Assembly: GCA_938031175.1 (NCBI GenBank)
Contig: CALHGZ010000009.1
Coordinates: 62,001 to 126,000, forward strand
Length of the DNA stretch: 64,000 bases
Source: Candidatus Kapaibacterium sp.
GTDB taxonomy: Bacteria > Bacteroidota > Ignavibacteria > Kapaibacteriales > UBA2268
Direction: 5' to 3'
Part shown: positions 28,101 to 37,089 of the stretch, piece after piece
How positions within the stretch are numbered: position 1 is the first letter of the stretch
How the letters are laid out: the number at the start of each line of letters is the position of its first letter
The notes under the pieces: generated by a model
What the model was told of the DNA's origin: nothing
What the model saw: only the letters and a program-made list of their open reading frames with translations
Database searches by the model: none
Position numbers and translations under genes: made by a program

Positions 28101-31100
28101 ATTTGATACGCCAGAACCGCTTTCAACATTAATACCAACAGCACCAGAAGCTTCTTCATACTGCTGTGTTCTGTCGTAATAATAGTCATCCCAATAGTAG
28201 TAAGTATTATAAATGCCAGAAATTTTATTTCTTGCAATTAATGCATTATTTACATTAGCCTGAACTTCGATTCCAACGTTTCTGACATAATAGTAAGCTC
28301 CTTGGACGTTGAAAATTGTGTTATCTGTTATTTCAGGATATGAACAGCCTCCTATTTCAATACCTTTCATCTGTATATATTCGGCTGCGGTATTGGAACC
28401 GATTGTATTATTTGTAATTTTAAGGTTATCGTTCAAAGCGCCAGATATTCCGCGAATGTAGATGCCATACATACAGCGTCTAATTATGTTGTTGCCTATA
28501 GTCAAATTATCATTGTCGCCTCCAGAGCCAGCTGAGCTAATTGTAGTGCCAGCAGCGTAAATTGCAAAGTTAAATGTGTAAGTACTCGAGGTACCTGCCT
28601 CAATTATGCAATTTTTAATAGTTATGTTTCTTGAGCCATTTCCAGTTCCTATAAGGTGAATTGTTGCAGTGTTGGAACTCGTGCTGGTATTTCTGATAAA
28701 GAAATATCTTCCGCTATTATTGAAGCTACCGTCAATGATAACATTATCAGCACCGTTGAATCTAATAAGGCTTGTTGTAGAGCTGCCGGTAATATTTCTT
28801 GTTGAAGCGGCACTTGGTCTAATAGTAATAGTAAATCCTGAACCTCCTTCTTCGGGTAGTTGGTTTAATGCTATTGCACCGGCTTCTGTAAGGTCACTTG
28901 TAACATTTATAATAACATTTCCGGTAAGCACACCTTCATTTAGAGCTTCGAATATACCTCCACCGCTTGTGAGTGATGTGTAGGTTTGTCCGCTACCAAC
29001 ATTATATGTTCCAGCATAGCCACGTCCGATTCGGAATGAATTGATTTCACCTTCAATTGGGAATGCCGAAGAAGTTAAATTAACACTTGAAGGTTGTTGA
29101 TTAAATTCTCCTTTATTGATCGAGACGTAAACGGCAGAAGATAAATCCTGTGCAACGACAAAATATTCAATAATGTCACCAACTTGCGGATAACCACCGT
29201 ATAATTTTGAGTAATCAATTACAAATGAGAATGGAGAACCACCGGTTCCGGTAGCTTCAACCCATTTCCATCCATCAGTTGCATTTGTATTGCCGTTGTA
29301 TGCGTTAACATTTGTTGATTTTTTGTAATATAATCTTGGTCTTGTACCTGAGCTTGTATTAACACCAGAATAGTCAGTTATATAAGCCCAGCCAGTTATT
29401 GTTCTTGAAATGGTATAAGTTGATGTACCAAGAGGTTCGTAAGTAATTGTTGGTCCTGTGAAATCTCCACCTTGTTCATAAGCACCAATTGTTGGAGCTG
29501 TTGAGGAGCGGGTTGTGCCAAGTATATCGGTAGTTAGACCTGCTATTGGAGTACCTGCTTGAAGTAGTGCTGAATTAGGTAAGGGCCTTAGTACAGTGTT
29601 GGTATTGAATCCGGGATCAGTAGAAATTGAATTACTCTCTCTTGATGTAACGTTTTGCCAATCGCTCAAACCAGCTCTATCAGTTGATAAAAATCCGAGT
29701 ACTCCGTAATCACCGGATGGATAATAGCAGTTATAATCCATTGTGCTACCGGTTAGTGTGGCTGTTCCGGGTAGATAGATGCAATATGACTTTGTACCGG
29801 TTAAGCCTGTCATACTATTGGCAAAAACGTTATTTCTCAGGTCAATTGAATTAACTGCTGTTGATGTAATTAATAGACATGCAGTTAAAGATGGACCTGT
29901 TCCGACTTCTATTTGTGGACCATACAGATTGACGGTATTGTAATATATCTGATAACCAGTACCACCTAAAATTCTTATACCATAAGGATTGTAAGTAGTA
30001 CCGGTTGTATATTGAATTGTCTTTAGATCGTAGATTACATTATTGGCTATTCTTATGCTTGTATTGCCAGTAGCGCTCGAAATATTTATACCATAGGCAC
30101 CCCAGCCACCTGTATTGCCTTGCCAGATACCATAAATTTTGTTACTACTAATATTGGCGCTAGCGCAATATTGACCTATTTCAATGCCAGATATATTTGT
30201 GCCGATTGCAGTGAGTTTTAAGTTGAAAATTTCATTACCTGTTACAACCGGTGCATTGCAATTCATAATATCAATGCCACGATAGGTTACGTATTCAGAT
30301 GGAATTCTGGAGCCAATGATATTATTTGTTATAGATAGATTTTGTAAAAGATTAGCAGTTGCTAATCCACGTGCATATATGCCAAAATATGTTTTCTTGA
30401 TAATGTTTTCTGTGATAGTTATATTATTATTATCTTGGCCTGTGGCACTAATAGAAATAGTAGGGCCCCCGACATGGATACCAAATATTGAAGTAATTGT
30501 GTTAGAACCACCTATAATGTTGCAATTTCGTATAGTATTATTTGTTGCTCCTGCTCCGCTACCTAAGCTTATAATATGAATAACAGCAGTATTGGCTGAA
30601 GCAGCTCTATTTTCTAAAGTTAGAAATCTACCAGAGCCACTGACTCTACCATCTATAGTTACCCGGTCAGCACCGTTGAGACGGAAAAGTCCACCGGGCC
30701 TTGAGCCGTATAGTTTGCGTTCTGTGGCTGAGTTAGGACGAATTGTTAAAGTATATCCACTACCGCCTGTTTCAGTCCATTGATTGAGCGCTACATCACC
30801 TGTTTCTTCAATATCAGATACGATTTCGACGACTAAGTTGCCACTTAATCTACCAGTATTGATAACATCGAATAGTCCACCCAGATTGGTTAGGGACTTA
30901 TAAGTTCCAGTGGAGCCAACTGTAACGGTTCCGGATAAAGTTGCTTCTATAATGTATTGGTTTAGTTGACCACGTGCTGGGAAATGGGTAGAGGATAAAT
31001 TGACACTTGAGGGTCTTTGATTTAAAATAGCATATTCAACATTTACATTTGGAGTAGAAGCTAAATCCTGTGCGATGAAAAAGTATTGAATCGTAGTTCC

Positions 31101-33308
31101 TGGAGCAACACCATCTTTTAGTTTGCTGTAATCAATAATGAAGGAGAATGGAGATGAAGTGTTAGTAGCTTCAACCCATTTCCAGCCGTAGGTGTTGTTT
31201 GTATTATCATTGTATTCATTTGGATCCCAATTTCTCTTATAATATAATCTTGGACGTGTTCCACTTGTGGTATTAACGCCCGCAGGGTCAGTTATTCCAA
31301 TGCCACTAACATTATAGTTTGAGGTTGATGTTGTATTACTTAATGCAGTGAAAGTAATTGTCGGACCCTGAAAATCACCCCCTTGTTCATAAGCACCGAC
31401 AGTAGGTGCAGTAGAAGAACGAGTAACATCTAAAAAGTCGCGGTTATAACCAGTAATTGCAACTCCAGAACCGATTAATGGGGACGATGCTGTTGGGCGT
31501 AAATTGTTAGGTGCATTGTATAATGGATTGCTGGAGAATGAGTTAGCGTCTTGGCTAGTAGCTGTTCGCCAATCGGTAATACTTGTTCGATTAGAGCCTA
31601 AGAACCCAAGTATGCCGTAAGTACCTGATGCAAAATAGTTATTATAGTTAAATGTAGAAGAAGCTGGCATACCCGTGCAATAAATTGCATAAGATGAAGA
31701 ACCTGTTCTTCCTTCGAGACTGTTAGTAAAAGTATTATTTCGCATATCGAGGGAGGAAGCTGCTGAAGCTATATATATTGCTGCTGATAATGTTCCGCTT
31801 GTATTTGTCCCTTCTTGTGAGCCATAGAGGTTAACACTGTTATAGTAGATTCTATGGCCAGTACCGCCTGCAATATAAATACCAAATGGATTTAGTGTCG
31901 AAGTTGCACTAGCATTAGTTGAGCGCAATCTATAAATTACATTATTATATAATGTATCAGCAGTTCCACTTGCTATATAAATGCCGTAAACTCCATAAGC
32001 TGTGGTGCTGTTCCAAGAAAAGAAATTTCCTATAGTATTTTTTGCAATTAAATTATAGTTTGCGCTTGTAAAATAGATTCCATAATTGTGGTAGAAGGAC
32101 CTTATATCAGTTATGACATTGCTTTCAATTTTGTTATAATGCGAACTTGATAAGTAAATTGGGTATATTGTACCACCAACGTTTAGATCTATCATTCTAT
32201 TGTTCGTTATATTATTATAGCTTGAGCTTGTAAGAAAATATAGATAAATTGTAACAGTACCGGGAGGTTGTATGCCAGTCATAAAGTTTTCAGTTATATT
32301 GCAATAATTGGTACTTGTAAGATATACACCATAAATAGTAGAGGTTGTGATAATATTATCGTACGTGTTACCTTGAATAGTTGAATAGTGCGATATTCCT
32401 AGAAATATCCCATACCAAGCCGATGGATGATTGTGATTTTTATATGTATTGTTGATAATTTTAGTTGAATCACCATAGTAGCAATAGACACCATAGAACG
32501 TGGTTGTACCGGAAATTCTTAAAAATTGATTCTCTTCAATTATAGCGCCACGAGTGTAATATAAATACATGGACATATATGCTATGGAGCCAGAGCCATC
32601 GGTTGAGCCAAAGAGATTGTATTTAATTTCTAATCCTCTAATAAGCATATTAGATAGACCATATACATATATTCCGTAGTAAAGATGTATAAATTGGTTA
32701 TAAAGAATTTTTAGATTATGGTTACCGCCGCCGGAAGAAGTTATTGATGCGCTTGAGCCAGCGGTTATACCATAGCTGTTTGTCATAGTTCCACCCCTAA
32801 TAATACAATTTCGGATTGTATTATTTTGAGCACCACCACCAGTGCCAGTTAAAACACTATCAATCCAAATGACGGCGTGGGTAGAGGTTGTGAATGTGTT
32901 CTCCAAGGTTAATGCATTGGTGCTTCCGCTTTGATTTACTCGACCATCAATGGTAACATTATCAGCACCATTTAGTTGTATTAAAGCTGGAGAAACGCTA
33001 CCTGAAATTTTATAGGTCCCTGTTGGATATATTGTTACGCTAGTGTAATTTGCATTACCTGAGCCAGAGGCGTTTAAAATTGCTGTGGATGTTTCGTTTG
33101 TATTGCCTGTAATTTGAATTGTAATATTACCAGTATGTGTACCTGCGTTTATTGCGTCGAATGCAGCTTTGAGTGTTGTGTAGTTTGTCGTTCCAATTCT
33201 TACTTGTGAGTAGGAATTAACTGAATTTAAGAAAATTAATCCGAAAATTAGTGCGAGAATGAAATGAATTTTGAAAGAGGGTTGTGGAAATGAGTTGTTG
33301 AGATTCAT
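25176..33308 (-). CDS. Giant T9SS surface protein: three beta-helix modules, seven Ig-like domains
   Basis: The 2,710-residue protein opens with a signal peptide (about 1-35). Three homologous right-handed beta-helix modules start near residues 36, 790 and 1433. Each begins with a line like TYKSLTNLGGLFDVINTG, continues with RLNGADRVTIDGR and then rungs such as NNTIRNCIIRGG. Modules 1 and 2 each end in a shared beta-sandwich linker (GTRPRLYYKR/KK ... GWKWVEAT). From about residue 1946 seven Ig-like domains follow, several with the Cys and WxK/YQW core (ICVGDPIEISVSAEGTIKG). The C-terminus (about 2624-2710, YNNQPNPFSEQTIIRY) is a T9SS type A sorting domain. It is expected on the cell surface, perhaps binding or processing glycans or mediating adhesion. 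No catalytic residues can be assigned. Confidence 0.88.
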   Translation of the reverse strand: MNLNNSFPQPSFKIHFILALIFGLIFLNSVNSYSQVRIGTTNYTTLKAAFDAINAGTHTGNITIQITGNTNETSTAILNASGSGNANYTSVTIYPTGTYKISGSVSPALIQLNGADNVTIDGRVNQSGSTNALTLENTFTTSTHAVIWIDSVLTGTGGGAQNNTIRNCIIRGGTMTNSYGITAGSSASITSSGGGNHNLKILYNQFIHLYYGIYVYGLSNMLIRGLEIKYNLFGSTDGSGSIAYMSMYLYYTRGAIIEENQFLRISGTTTFYGVYCYYGDSTKIINNTYKNHNHPSAWYGIFLGISHYSTIQGNTYDNIITTSTIYGVYLTSTNYCNITENFMTGIQPPGTVTIYLYFLTSSSYNNITNNRMIDLNVGGTIYPIYLSSSHYNKIESNVITDIRSFYHNYGIYFTSANYNLIAKNTIGNFFSWNSTTAYGVYGIYIASGTADTLYNNVIYRLRSTNASATSTLNPFGIYIAGGTGHRIYYNSVNLYGSQEGTNTSGTLSAAIYIASAASSLDMRNNTFTNSLEGRTGSSSYAIYCTGMPASSTFNYNNYFASGTYGILGFLGSNRTSITDWRTATSQDANSFSSNPLYNAPNNLRPTASSPLIGSGVAITGYNRDFLDVTRSSTAPTVGAYEQGGDFQGPTITFTALSNTTSTSNYNVSGIGITDPAGVNTTSGTRPRLYYKRNWDPNEYNDNTNNTYGWKWVEATNTSSPFSFIIDYSKLKDGVAPGTTIQYFFIAQDLASTPNVNVEYAILNQRPSSVNLSSTHFPARGQLNQYIIEATLSGTVTVGSTGTYKSLTNLGGLFDVINTGRLSGNLVVEIVSDIEETGDVALNQWTETGGSGYTLTIRPNSATERKLYGSRPGGLFRLNGADRVTIDGRVSGSGRFLTLENRAASANTAVIHIISLGSGAGATNNTIRNCNIIGGSNTITSIFGIHVGGPTISISATGQDNNNITITENIIKKTYFGIYARGLATANLLQNLSITNNIIGSRIPSEYVTYRGIDIMNCNAPVVTGNEIFNLKLTAIGTNISGIEIGQYCASANISSNKIYGIWQGNTGGWGAYGINISSATGNTSIRIANNVIYDLKTIQYTTGTTYNPYGIRILGGTGYQIYYNTVNLYGPQIEVGTGPSLTACLLITSTAVNSIDLRNNVFANSMTGLTGTKSYCIYLPGTATLTGSTMDYNCYYPSGDYGVLGFLSTDRAGLSDWQNVTSRESNSISTDPGFNTNTVLRPLPNSALLQAGTPIAGLTTDILGTTRSSTAPTIGAYEQGGDFTGPTITYEPLGTSTYTISRTITGWAYITDYSGVNTSSGTRPRLYYKKSTNVNAYNGNTNATDGWKWVEATGTGGSPFSFVIDYSKLYGGYPQVGDIIEYFVVAQDLSSAVYVSINKGEFNQQPSSVNLTSSAFPIEGEINSFRIGRGYAGTYNVGSGQTYTSLTSGGGIFEALNEGVLTGNVIINVTSDLTEAGAIALNQLPEEGGSGFTITIRPSAASTRNITGSSTTSLIRFNGADNVIIDGSFNNSGRYFFIRNTSTSSNTATIHLIGTGNGSRNITIKNCIIEAGTSSTYTFNFAIYAAGTTISSAGSGGDNDNLTIGNNIIRRCMYGIYIRGISGALNDNLKITNNTIGSNTAAEYIQMKGIEIGGCSYPEITDNTIFNVQGAYYYVRNVGIEVQANVNNALIARNKISGIYNTYYYWDDYYYDRTQQYEEASGAVGINVESGSGVSNISIINNMIWDISSYGANGAGKGNDIYYNPFGIRIMGGSNNKVYHNTVFMGTDFLGRTWYRDGAISAALCIGSTAVSNLDVRNNLFINKMQPNSDARNSCKSYAVWSAGSGVFTAIDYNNYSAEGSYGTLGYLSTDRTTIAAWKTATGKDTNSVSKSVTFKSSTDLHLDGASASDTTLTCPNLDIYDDIDKEPRRTRNNNMGADEVVPIIKIDPDITKYNKIFCENESATLEFTASVIGYQDQISRNSTFNFDYRWYKNNQLIPGAKTNRLTFTNLKVSDSADYQADALIFGSGPSTSISTIRVEAPIEVISIPESQDVCEGDASIVFDVIAIGTIKGYQWQKEISPNNWVNIPGQTRSTIELYPDNPEEAAGNYRLRISGPGNCGPATIFTPTVNVTVNFPLENIQTQTSADISSICVGDPIEISVSAEGTIKGFQWQKFTSGTFKNLDIDEFPTAQTNRLIIPQTKIEHTGLYRCLVFGSPKCNTAEVPTEILEMIVWPEIEITKHPEHYNICRGGSVTLEADAEGTVYSFNWQKDGVDIDPATNPSAKEPVFQLNNADFEHSGVYRCRLHIQDCRGIRDVFTKEALVYIHTETEFLIDPPIAITNVGQTVSFRVRAHVDGEHLKTIKVQWYRGTQQLVDGQLPWGSNIAGSQSTILTIRNVQTQDIGNDYWCRIEGICGVDELRNISILIPDINITSQPQNVIECEGRNVALNVSAVPVGGIFLEYQWYRGTTKLMDDGRITGTTTNTLQINNLTMVDEANDYYVKITVQPGGKTVNSAQAGIDVKMLPIITLQPESSIEVQSGRSLSISVSAIGEEPIYYQWFKNDEEIPGETQNTFDIPAVTQTDEGIYKCKVWNECGEIFSSECVVTVTGTGGTSVITSADGKFALYNNQPNPFSEQTIIRYALKEATFIKLSLHDLYGKEIILYEGFAQAGESSIIVNAMQLNLSSGIYYYSLNTGSTILTQPMTIIK
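27500..33200 (-). repeat. Three tandem beta-helix modules inside the giant gene
   Basis: Three long coding repeats start near 33200, 30940 and 29010 on the minus strand. The joins after modules 1 and 2 share closely similar DNA, for example CCTTGTTCATAAGCACC near 29480 and again near 31385. Boundaries are approximate and read from protein alignment by eye. They suggest internal duplication of a roughly 2-kb unit. Confidence 0.75.
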
Positions 33309-33459
33309 AAATACACCATTAAATTGTTAATAATATATAATCAATTATAATTGATTTCTTAAATTGTTATTAATTTTAGTGTGTAATAATACAATATTTT
33401 TTCATAAAAATCAAGGGAAATCGAATTAATTTTCATAAAAATGACAAATAGACAAATTT

Positions 33460-34353
33460 TTGAATGAGAATATCTTGAAAAATAAAAGTAAATCAATACT
33501 TTATGCGATTTTATCTGTAATTCTATGGTCAACGGTAGCAACTGCTTTTAAGATTGCTTTAGGAGGCTTAGATTACCTCTTATTGCTTTTAATTTCTTCG
33601 ATTACCTCATGGTTGGTTTTATTTATTGCAATTATATTTGGTATCGGATTTCAATCAGTTATGTGTTTATCAGTTAGGGAGTTACTGCCTTTTGCTTTAC
33701 TTGGGTTTTTAAATCCTTTTTTATACTATGTTTTATTGTTTAATGCTTATTCACTGCTTAAAGCACAAGAAGCATTAGTATTGAACTATACCTGGGCTGT
33801 TATGTTGGTGATTTTTTCGGTGCCGATTTTAAGACAAAAGATAAAATGGAATGGTATTATGTCTGTTTTGGTAAGTTTTATAGGTGTAATTATTGTTGCA
33901 ACAAACGGTGAAGTTTTATCTATGCAATTTAAAAATACTGTAGGTATAGCATTTGCTTTATTAAGTGCAGTTGTATGGTCGCTTTACTGGCTTTTCAGTG
34001 CAAAGCTGGAAATTGACAGAACTCTTGTTTTATTTATGAATTTTACCTTTGGCATATTTTATATTTTTATTTTTCAATTTTTTAATGATTTTGATTTAAA
34101 ATTTGAATCAGTTCATTTTTTTGCAGCTGTTTACATTGGTTTATTCGAGATGGGTTTGACGTTTTTATTTTGGCTTACATCATTAAAATTGGCTGAGCGT
34201 ACAGAGTTAATAGCGAATCTTATTTTTTTAACTCCATTTTTGTCGTTGATATTCATAAATTTTGTACTCGGGGAAAAAATTAATTATTCTACTTTAATTG
34301 GTTTATTTTTTGTTATATTTGGTATTATTATTAGTAAATTAGAGAAAAAATAA
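33460..34353 (+). CDS. EamA/DMT-family transporter
   Basis: The 297-residue protein has about ten hydrophobic segments arranged as two EamA halves. The first half runs ILYAILSVILWSTVATAFKIAL and the second starts TVGIAFALLSAVVWSLYWLFSAK. Such proteins move small metabolites across the inner membrane; the substrate is not predictable. The start is not ATG: the track uses TTG at 33460, and TTG at 33475 would also leave a good first membrane helix. The neighbouring ATG at 33464 is out of frame. It is followed 27 bases later by the SlyD-like gene. Confidence 0.87.
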   Translation: MNENILKNKSKSILYAILSVILWSTVATAFKIALGGLDYLLLLLISSITSWLVLFIAIIFGIGFQSVMCLSVRELLPFALLGFLNPFLYYVLLFNAYSLLKAQEALVLNYTWAVMLVIFSVPILRQKIKWNGIMSVLVSFIGVIIVATNGEVLSMQFKNTVGIAFALLSAVVWSLYWLFSAKLEIDRTLVLFMNFTFGIFYIFIFQFFNDFDLKFESVHFFAAVYIGLFEMGLTFLFWLTSLKLAERTELIANLIFLTPFLSLIFINFVLGEKINYSTLIGLFFVIFGIIISKLEKK

Positions 34354-34380
34354 TATATTAACAATCTTTTGGGGTAGTAT

Positions 34381-34809
34381 ATGAATACAGCAAAAATAGG
34401 AGATAGAGTAAGAGTTCATTATACAGGAAGTTTACAGGATGGTACGATATTCGATTCATCTTTAAATCACCAACCACTCGATTTTAAGATTGGTGAGGGT
34501 AAATTGATTCCCGGGTTTGAAAATGCGGTGATAGGTATGACAAAAGGTGAGAAAAAAGTAGTTGTACTCGAGCCTAAAGATGCTTATGGTGATTATAATA
34601 TTGACTTATCTTTTCAAGTTGATTTAAAGGATTTTCCTGATGGTGAAATACCTGAAATCGGTTCAGAAGTAGAATTTCGTAGTCCTGAGGGTGATTCGTT
34701 TTATTTATCCGTCATTGATATTGATGATGAAAAAGTTACATTTGATGCAAATCATCCTTTGGCAGGGCAGATTTTAACTTTTGAAATTGAACTTTTGGAG
34801 ATAATTTAA
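34381..34809 (+). CDS. SlyD-like FKBP-type peptidyl-prolyl isomerase
   Basis: The 142-residue protein has the FKBP core MNTAKIGDRVRVHYTGSLQDGTIFDSS and LIPGFENAVIGMTKGEKK, split by the insert-in-flap domain (about 70-125, DAYGDYNIDLSFQVD ... FDANHPLAGQ), the SlyD layout. It assists folding at proline bonds in the cytoplasm. It lacks the His/Cys-rich metal-binding tail of E. coli SlyD, ending FEIELLEII. The 3' end converges on the tRNA-Val gene. Confidence 0.93.
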   Translation: MNTAKIGDRVRVHYTGSLQDGTIFDSSLNHQPLDFKIGEGKLIPGFENAVIGMTKGEKKVVVLEPKDAYGDYNIDLSFQVDLKDFPDGEIPEIGSEVEFRSPEGDSFYLSVIDIDDEKVTFDANHPLAGQILTFEIELLEII

Positions 34810-34816
34810 ATTTTTG

Positions 34817-34891
34817 TGGGCTCTATGCGATTCGAACGCATGACCTCTTCCGCGTCAAGGAAGCGCTCTAGACCAGCTGAGCTAAGAGCCC
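34817..34891 (-). tRNA. tRNA-Val (anticodon GAC)
   Basis: The minus strand reads GGGCTCTTAGCTCAGCTGG and folds into a full cloverleaf. The acceptor is GGGCTCT/AGAGCCC, the D arm GCTC/GAGC, and the anticodon stem CTTCC/GGAAG with loop TTGACGC. The T arm is ATGCG/CGCAT with TTCGAAT. The anticodon GAC gives valine. The discriminator base is A and CCA is not encoded. It lies 42 bases beyond the frr stop on the same strand. Confidence 0.95.
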
Positions 34892-34933
34892 TTGATATTC
34901 AAATTTATAGAATTTTATTGTAATTTCAAAGAA

Positions 34934-35494
34934 CTATTCTTCCATTAGTTCTTTTTCTTTTGCAGTGAGTATGTCATCAATTTTTTTGATGAATTCATCA
35001 GTAAGTTTTTGAATGTTTTCTTCAGTGCTTTTCCTTTCGTCTTCGGAGATTTTTTTATCTTTTTCGTTTTTTCGGAGAGCTTCGATTTTTTCTCTTCGGA
35101 TGTTTCTAATAGCGACTTTGCCTTCCTCTGCATATTTTTTGCACAATTTAACGAATTCTTTTCTTCTTTCTTCGGTAAGAGGTGGTACGGGGATTCTAAG
35201 TGTACTACCGTCGCTTTTGGGATTGAAGCCTAAGTCAGCTTGCTGTATAGCTTTTTCGATAACAGAGAGAGTATTTCTATCCCATGGTTGGATTACAATT
35301 GTTCTGGCATCGGGTACAGAAATTGTAGCCATTTGTGATATGGGTGTCATTGTGCCATAATAATCAACTTTTATGTTATCTACTAATGCAGCTGAGGCTC
35401 TACCCGTACGAACTTTTGATATTTGATTTTTGCAAAATTCTAATGATTTGTTCATTTGGGAACGGGCGTCATTTTGTATTTCCTGTGTAATCAT
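34934..35494 (-). CDS. frr: Ribosome recycling factor
   Basis: This 186-residue protein splits post-termination ribosomes together with EF-G. It shows the family signature MNKSLEFCKNQISKVRTGRASAALVDNIKVDYYG, then IPVPPLTEERRKEFVK and a long charged helix to the end. The length is standard. It follows pyrH by 14 bases in the rplM-rpsI-rpsB-tsf-pyrH-frr operon. Confidence 0.98.
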   Translation of the reverse strand: MITQEIQNDARSQMNKSLEFCKNQISKVRTGRASAALVDNIKVDYYGTMTPISQMATISVPDARTIVIQPWDRNTLSVIEKAIQQADLGFNPKSDGSTLRIPVPPLTEERRKEFVKLCKKYAEEGKVAIRNIRREKIEALRKNEKDKKISEDERKSTEENIQKLTDEFIKKIDDILTAKEKELMEE

Positions 35495-35508
35495 TGAATT
35501 ACCTGTAT

Positions 35509-36219
35509 TTAATTTACTAATGTACCAATTTTCTTACCGGATAGAAAATCGATCAAATTGCCTTTTTTGGCAATATTTAAAACTATAATAGGTAGTCTGT
35601 TTTCTTGGCAAAGAGTAATAGCCGTATGATCCATAACACGTAAATTTTTTTCAAGTACTTGCATATATGATAAATTGTCGAATAAACGGGCATTTTCGTT
35701 TTTCTCAGGATCGGAATCATAGACGCCGTCAACACGAGTGCCTTTGATTATTATTTGTGCTTCAATTTCAATTGCACGTAAAACGGCAGCAGTGTCGGTA
35801 GTAAAATAGGGATTGCCTGTCCCCCCACCAAACAATACAATTCTACCTTTTTCTAAGTGGCGGATAGCCCTTCTTCGAATAAATGGTTCGGCTATTTCGC
35901 GCATTTCAATCGCTGACTGCAATCTGGTAGGTATTCCGAGGGACTCGAGTGCATTTTGGAATGCTATGCAATTAATTACTGTAGCGAGCATACCCATATG
36001 GTCGCCAGAAACTTTATGGATACCGTGAGCAGCTGCCTGGATACCTCTAAAAATATTACCGCCTCCGATGACTATACCAATTTGTATTCCATTTCGGTGA
36101 ACTTCTGCAATTTCACTGGCGAAGCTTTTGAGTGTATCTGGTTCAATACCGAAGTTTTGGTTGCCCATAAGTGCTTCGCCACTTAATTTTAGTAATATAC
36201 GCGAATATACCGGTTGCAT
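35509..36219 (-). CDS. pyrH: UMP kinase
   Basis: The 236-residue amino-acid-kinase-fold enzyme phosphorylates UMP to UDP. Visible motifs are [65 protein letters not shown]-type nucleotide loop (here [15 protein letters not shown]) and [24 protein letters not shown]. It lies three bases after tsf, so the two are translationally linked. Regulation by GTP/UTP is known for the family but is not visible in the sequence. Confidence 0.98.
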   Translation of the reverse strand: MQPVYSRILLKLSGEALMGNQNFGIEPDTLKSFASEIAEVHRNGIQIGIVIGGGNIFRGIQAAAHGIHKVSGDHMGMLATVINCIAFQNALESLGIPTRLQSAIEMREIAEPFIRRRAIRHLEKGRIVLFGGGTGNPYFTTDTAAVLRAIEIEAQIIIKGTRVDGVYDSDPEKNENARLFDNLSYMQVLEKNLRVMDHTAITLCQENRLPIIVLNIAKKGNLIDFLSGKKIGTLVN

Positions 36220-36222
36220 TTT

Positions 36223-37083
36223 TTATAATTCTTCTCCGAGAAAGTAGCGCCTGAAAGATAAGATTTTTACATCTTTGCCAATTTCCCTAGAAATTTCATC
36301 TAAGACGTCTTTAACAGTTTTGTTTGAATCTTTGACAAAAACTTGTTCAACAAGGCATTGCTCTTGATAAAATTTTTCCAGTCTGCCTGTAGCAATTCGT
36401 TCGGCAATTTCAGGCTTTTTACCTTGTTCGATAGCTTGTTGTTTATATATTTCAATTTCTTTTTGTAAAGTATCTTGTGGTACCTGTCCCCTGTCTATAT
36501 AATCTGGTTTCATAGCAGCGATTTGCATAGCAATATCGCGTAGTAGAGTTTTTGCGACTGGATTTAAATCATTTGCTGAAATCTCAACTAATACAGCAAG
36601 TTTGCTTCCTGCGTGTACGTATTCACTTATGAAGCCATCGGTTTTAATTTTTTCGAAACGTCTAATTTGTATATTTTCGCTGAATTTAGCAAGTATTTCG
36701 TTATGTAAGCCACCAATTGTGTCATTGGATGTTTTTAGATTCATCAGTTCATCAATATTATTGACTTCATTATTTAAGATTGCATCTGCAACTTCATTGA
36801 CATATTGGATAAATTGCTCATTTCGTGCAACGAAGTCAGTTTCGCAATTAACTTCAAGAATGATACCTATTTTACCATCAGAGTTTGTTTTAGCGGTAAT
36901 GATACCTTCTTTTGCTGATCGGTCAGCTCTTTTAGCAGCCATAGCTGCTCCTTTTTTCCGGAGCAATTCAATAGCCTGATTGATATCTCCGTTTGATTCT
37001 GTAAGGGCTTTTTTGCATTCACCCATACCGGCTCCGGTTTTGTCTCTTAGTTCCTTAACCAGTTGTGCTGATATTTCTGCCAT
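36223..37083 (-). CDS. tsf: Elongation factor Ts
   Basis: The nucleotide exchange factor for EF-Tu, 286 residues. It has the N-terminal UBA-like domain with LVKELRDKTGAGMGECKKAL and the core with GKIGIILEVNCETDFVARNEQF. The coiled-coil region and C-terminal segment follow (FVKDSNKTVKDVLDEISREIGKDVKI). Six bases separate it from rpsB. Full-length and ordinary. Confidence 0.98.
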   Translation of the reverse strand: MAEISAQLVKELRDKTGAGMGECKKALTESNGDINQAIELLRKKGAAMAAKRADRSAKEGIITAKTNSDGKIGIILEVNCETDFVARNEQFIQYVNEVADAILNNEVNNIDELMNLKTSNDTIGGLHNEILAKFSENIQIRRFEKIKTDGFISEYVHAGSKLAVLVEISANDLNPVAKTLLRDIAMQIAAMKPDYIDRGQVPQDTLQKEIEIYKQQAIEQGKKPEIAERIATGRLEKFYQEQCLVEQVFVKDSNKTVKDVLDEISREIGKDVKILSFRRYFLGEEL

Positions 37084-37089
37084 TTATTT

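Noticed and set aside
28669-30783. Plus-strand ORFs of 60-105 codons inside the giant surface-protein gene
   Set aside because: They are antisense shadows of a repeat-rich coding sequence, contain no family motif and match no neighbouring transcription unit.
33320-33375. Direct repeat TTAAATTGTTA upstream of the giant gene as an operator
   Set aside because: Short AT-only repeats of this type are common in these gaps, and no third copy or dyad supports a binding site.
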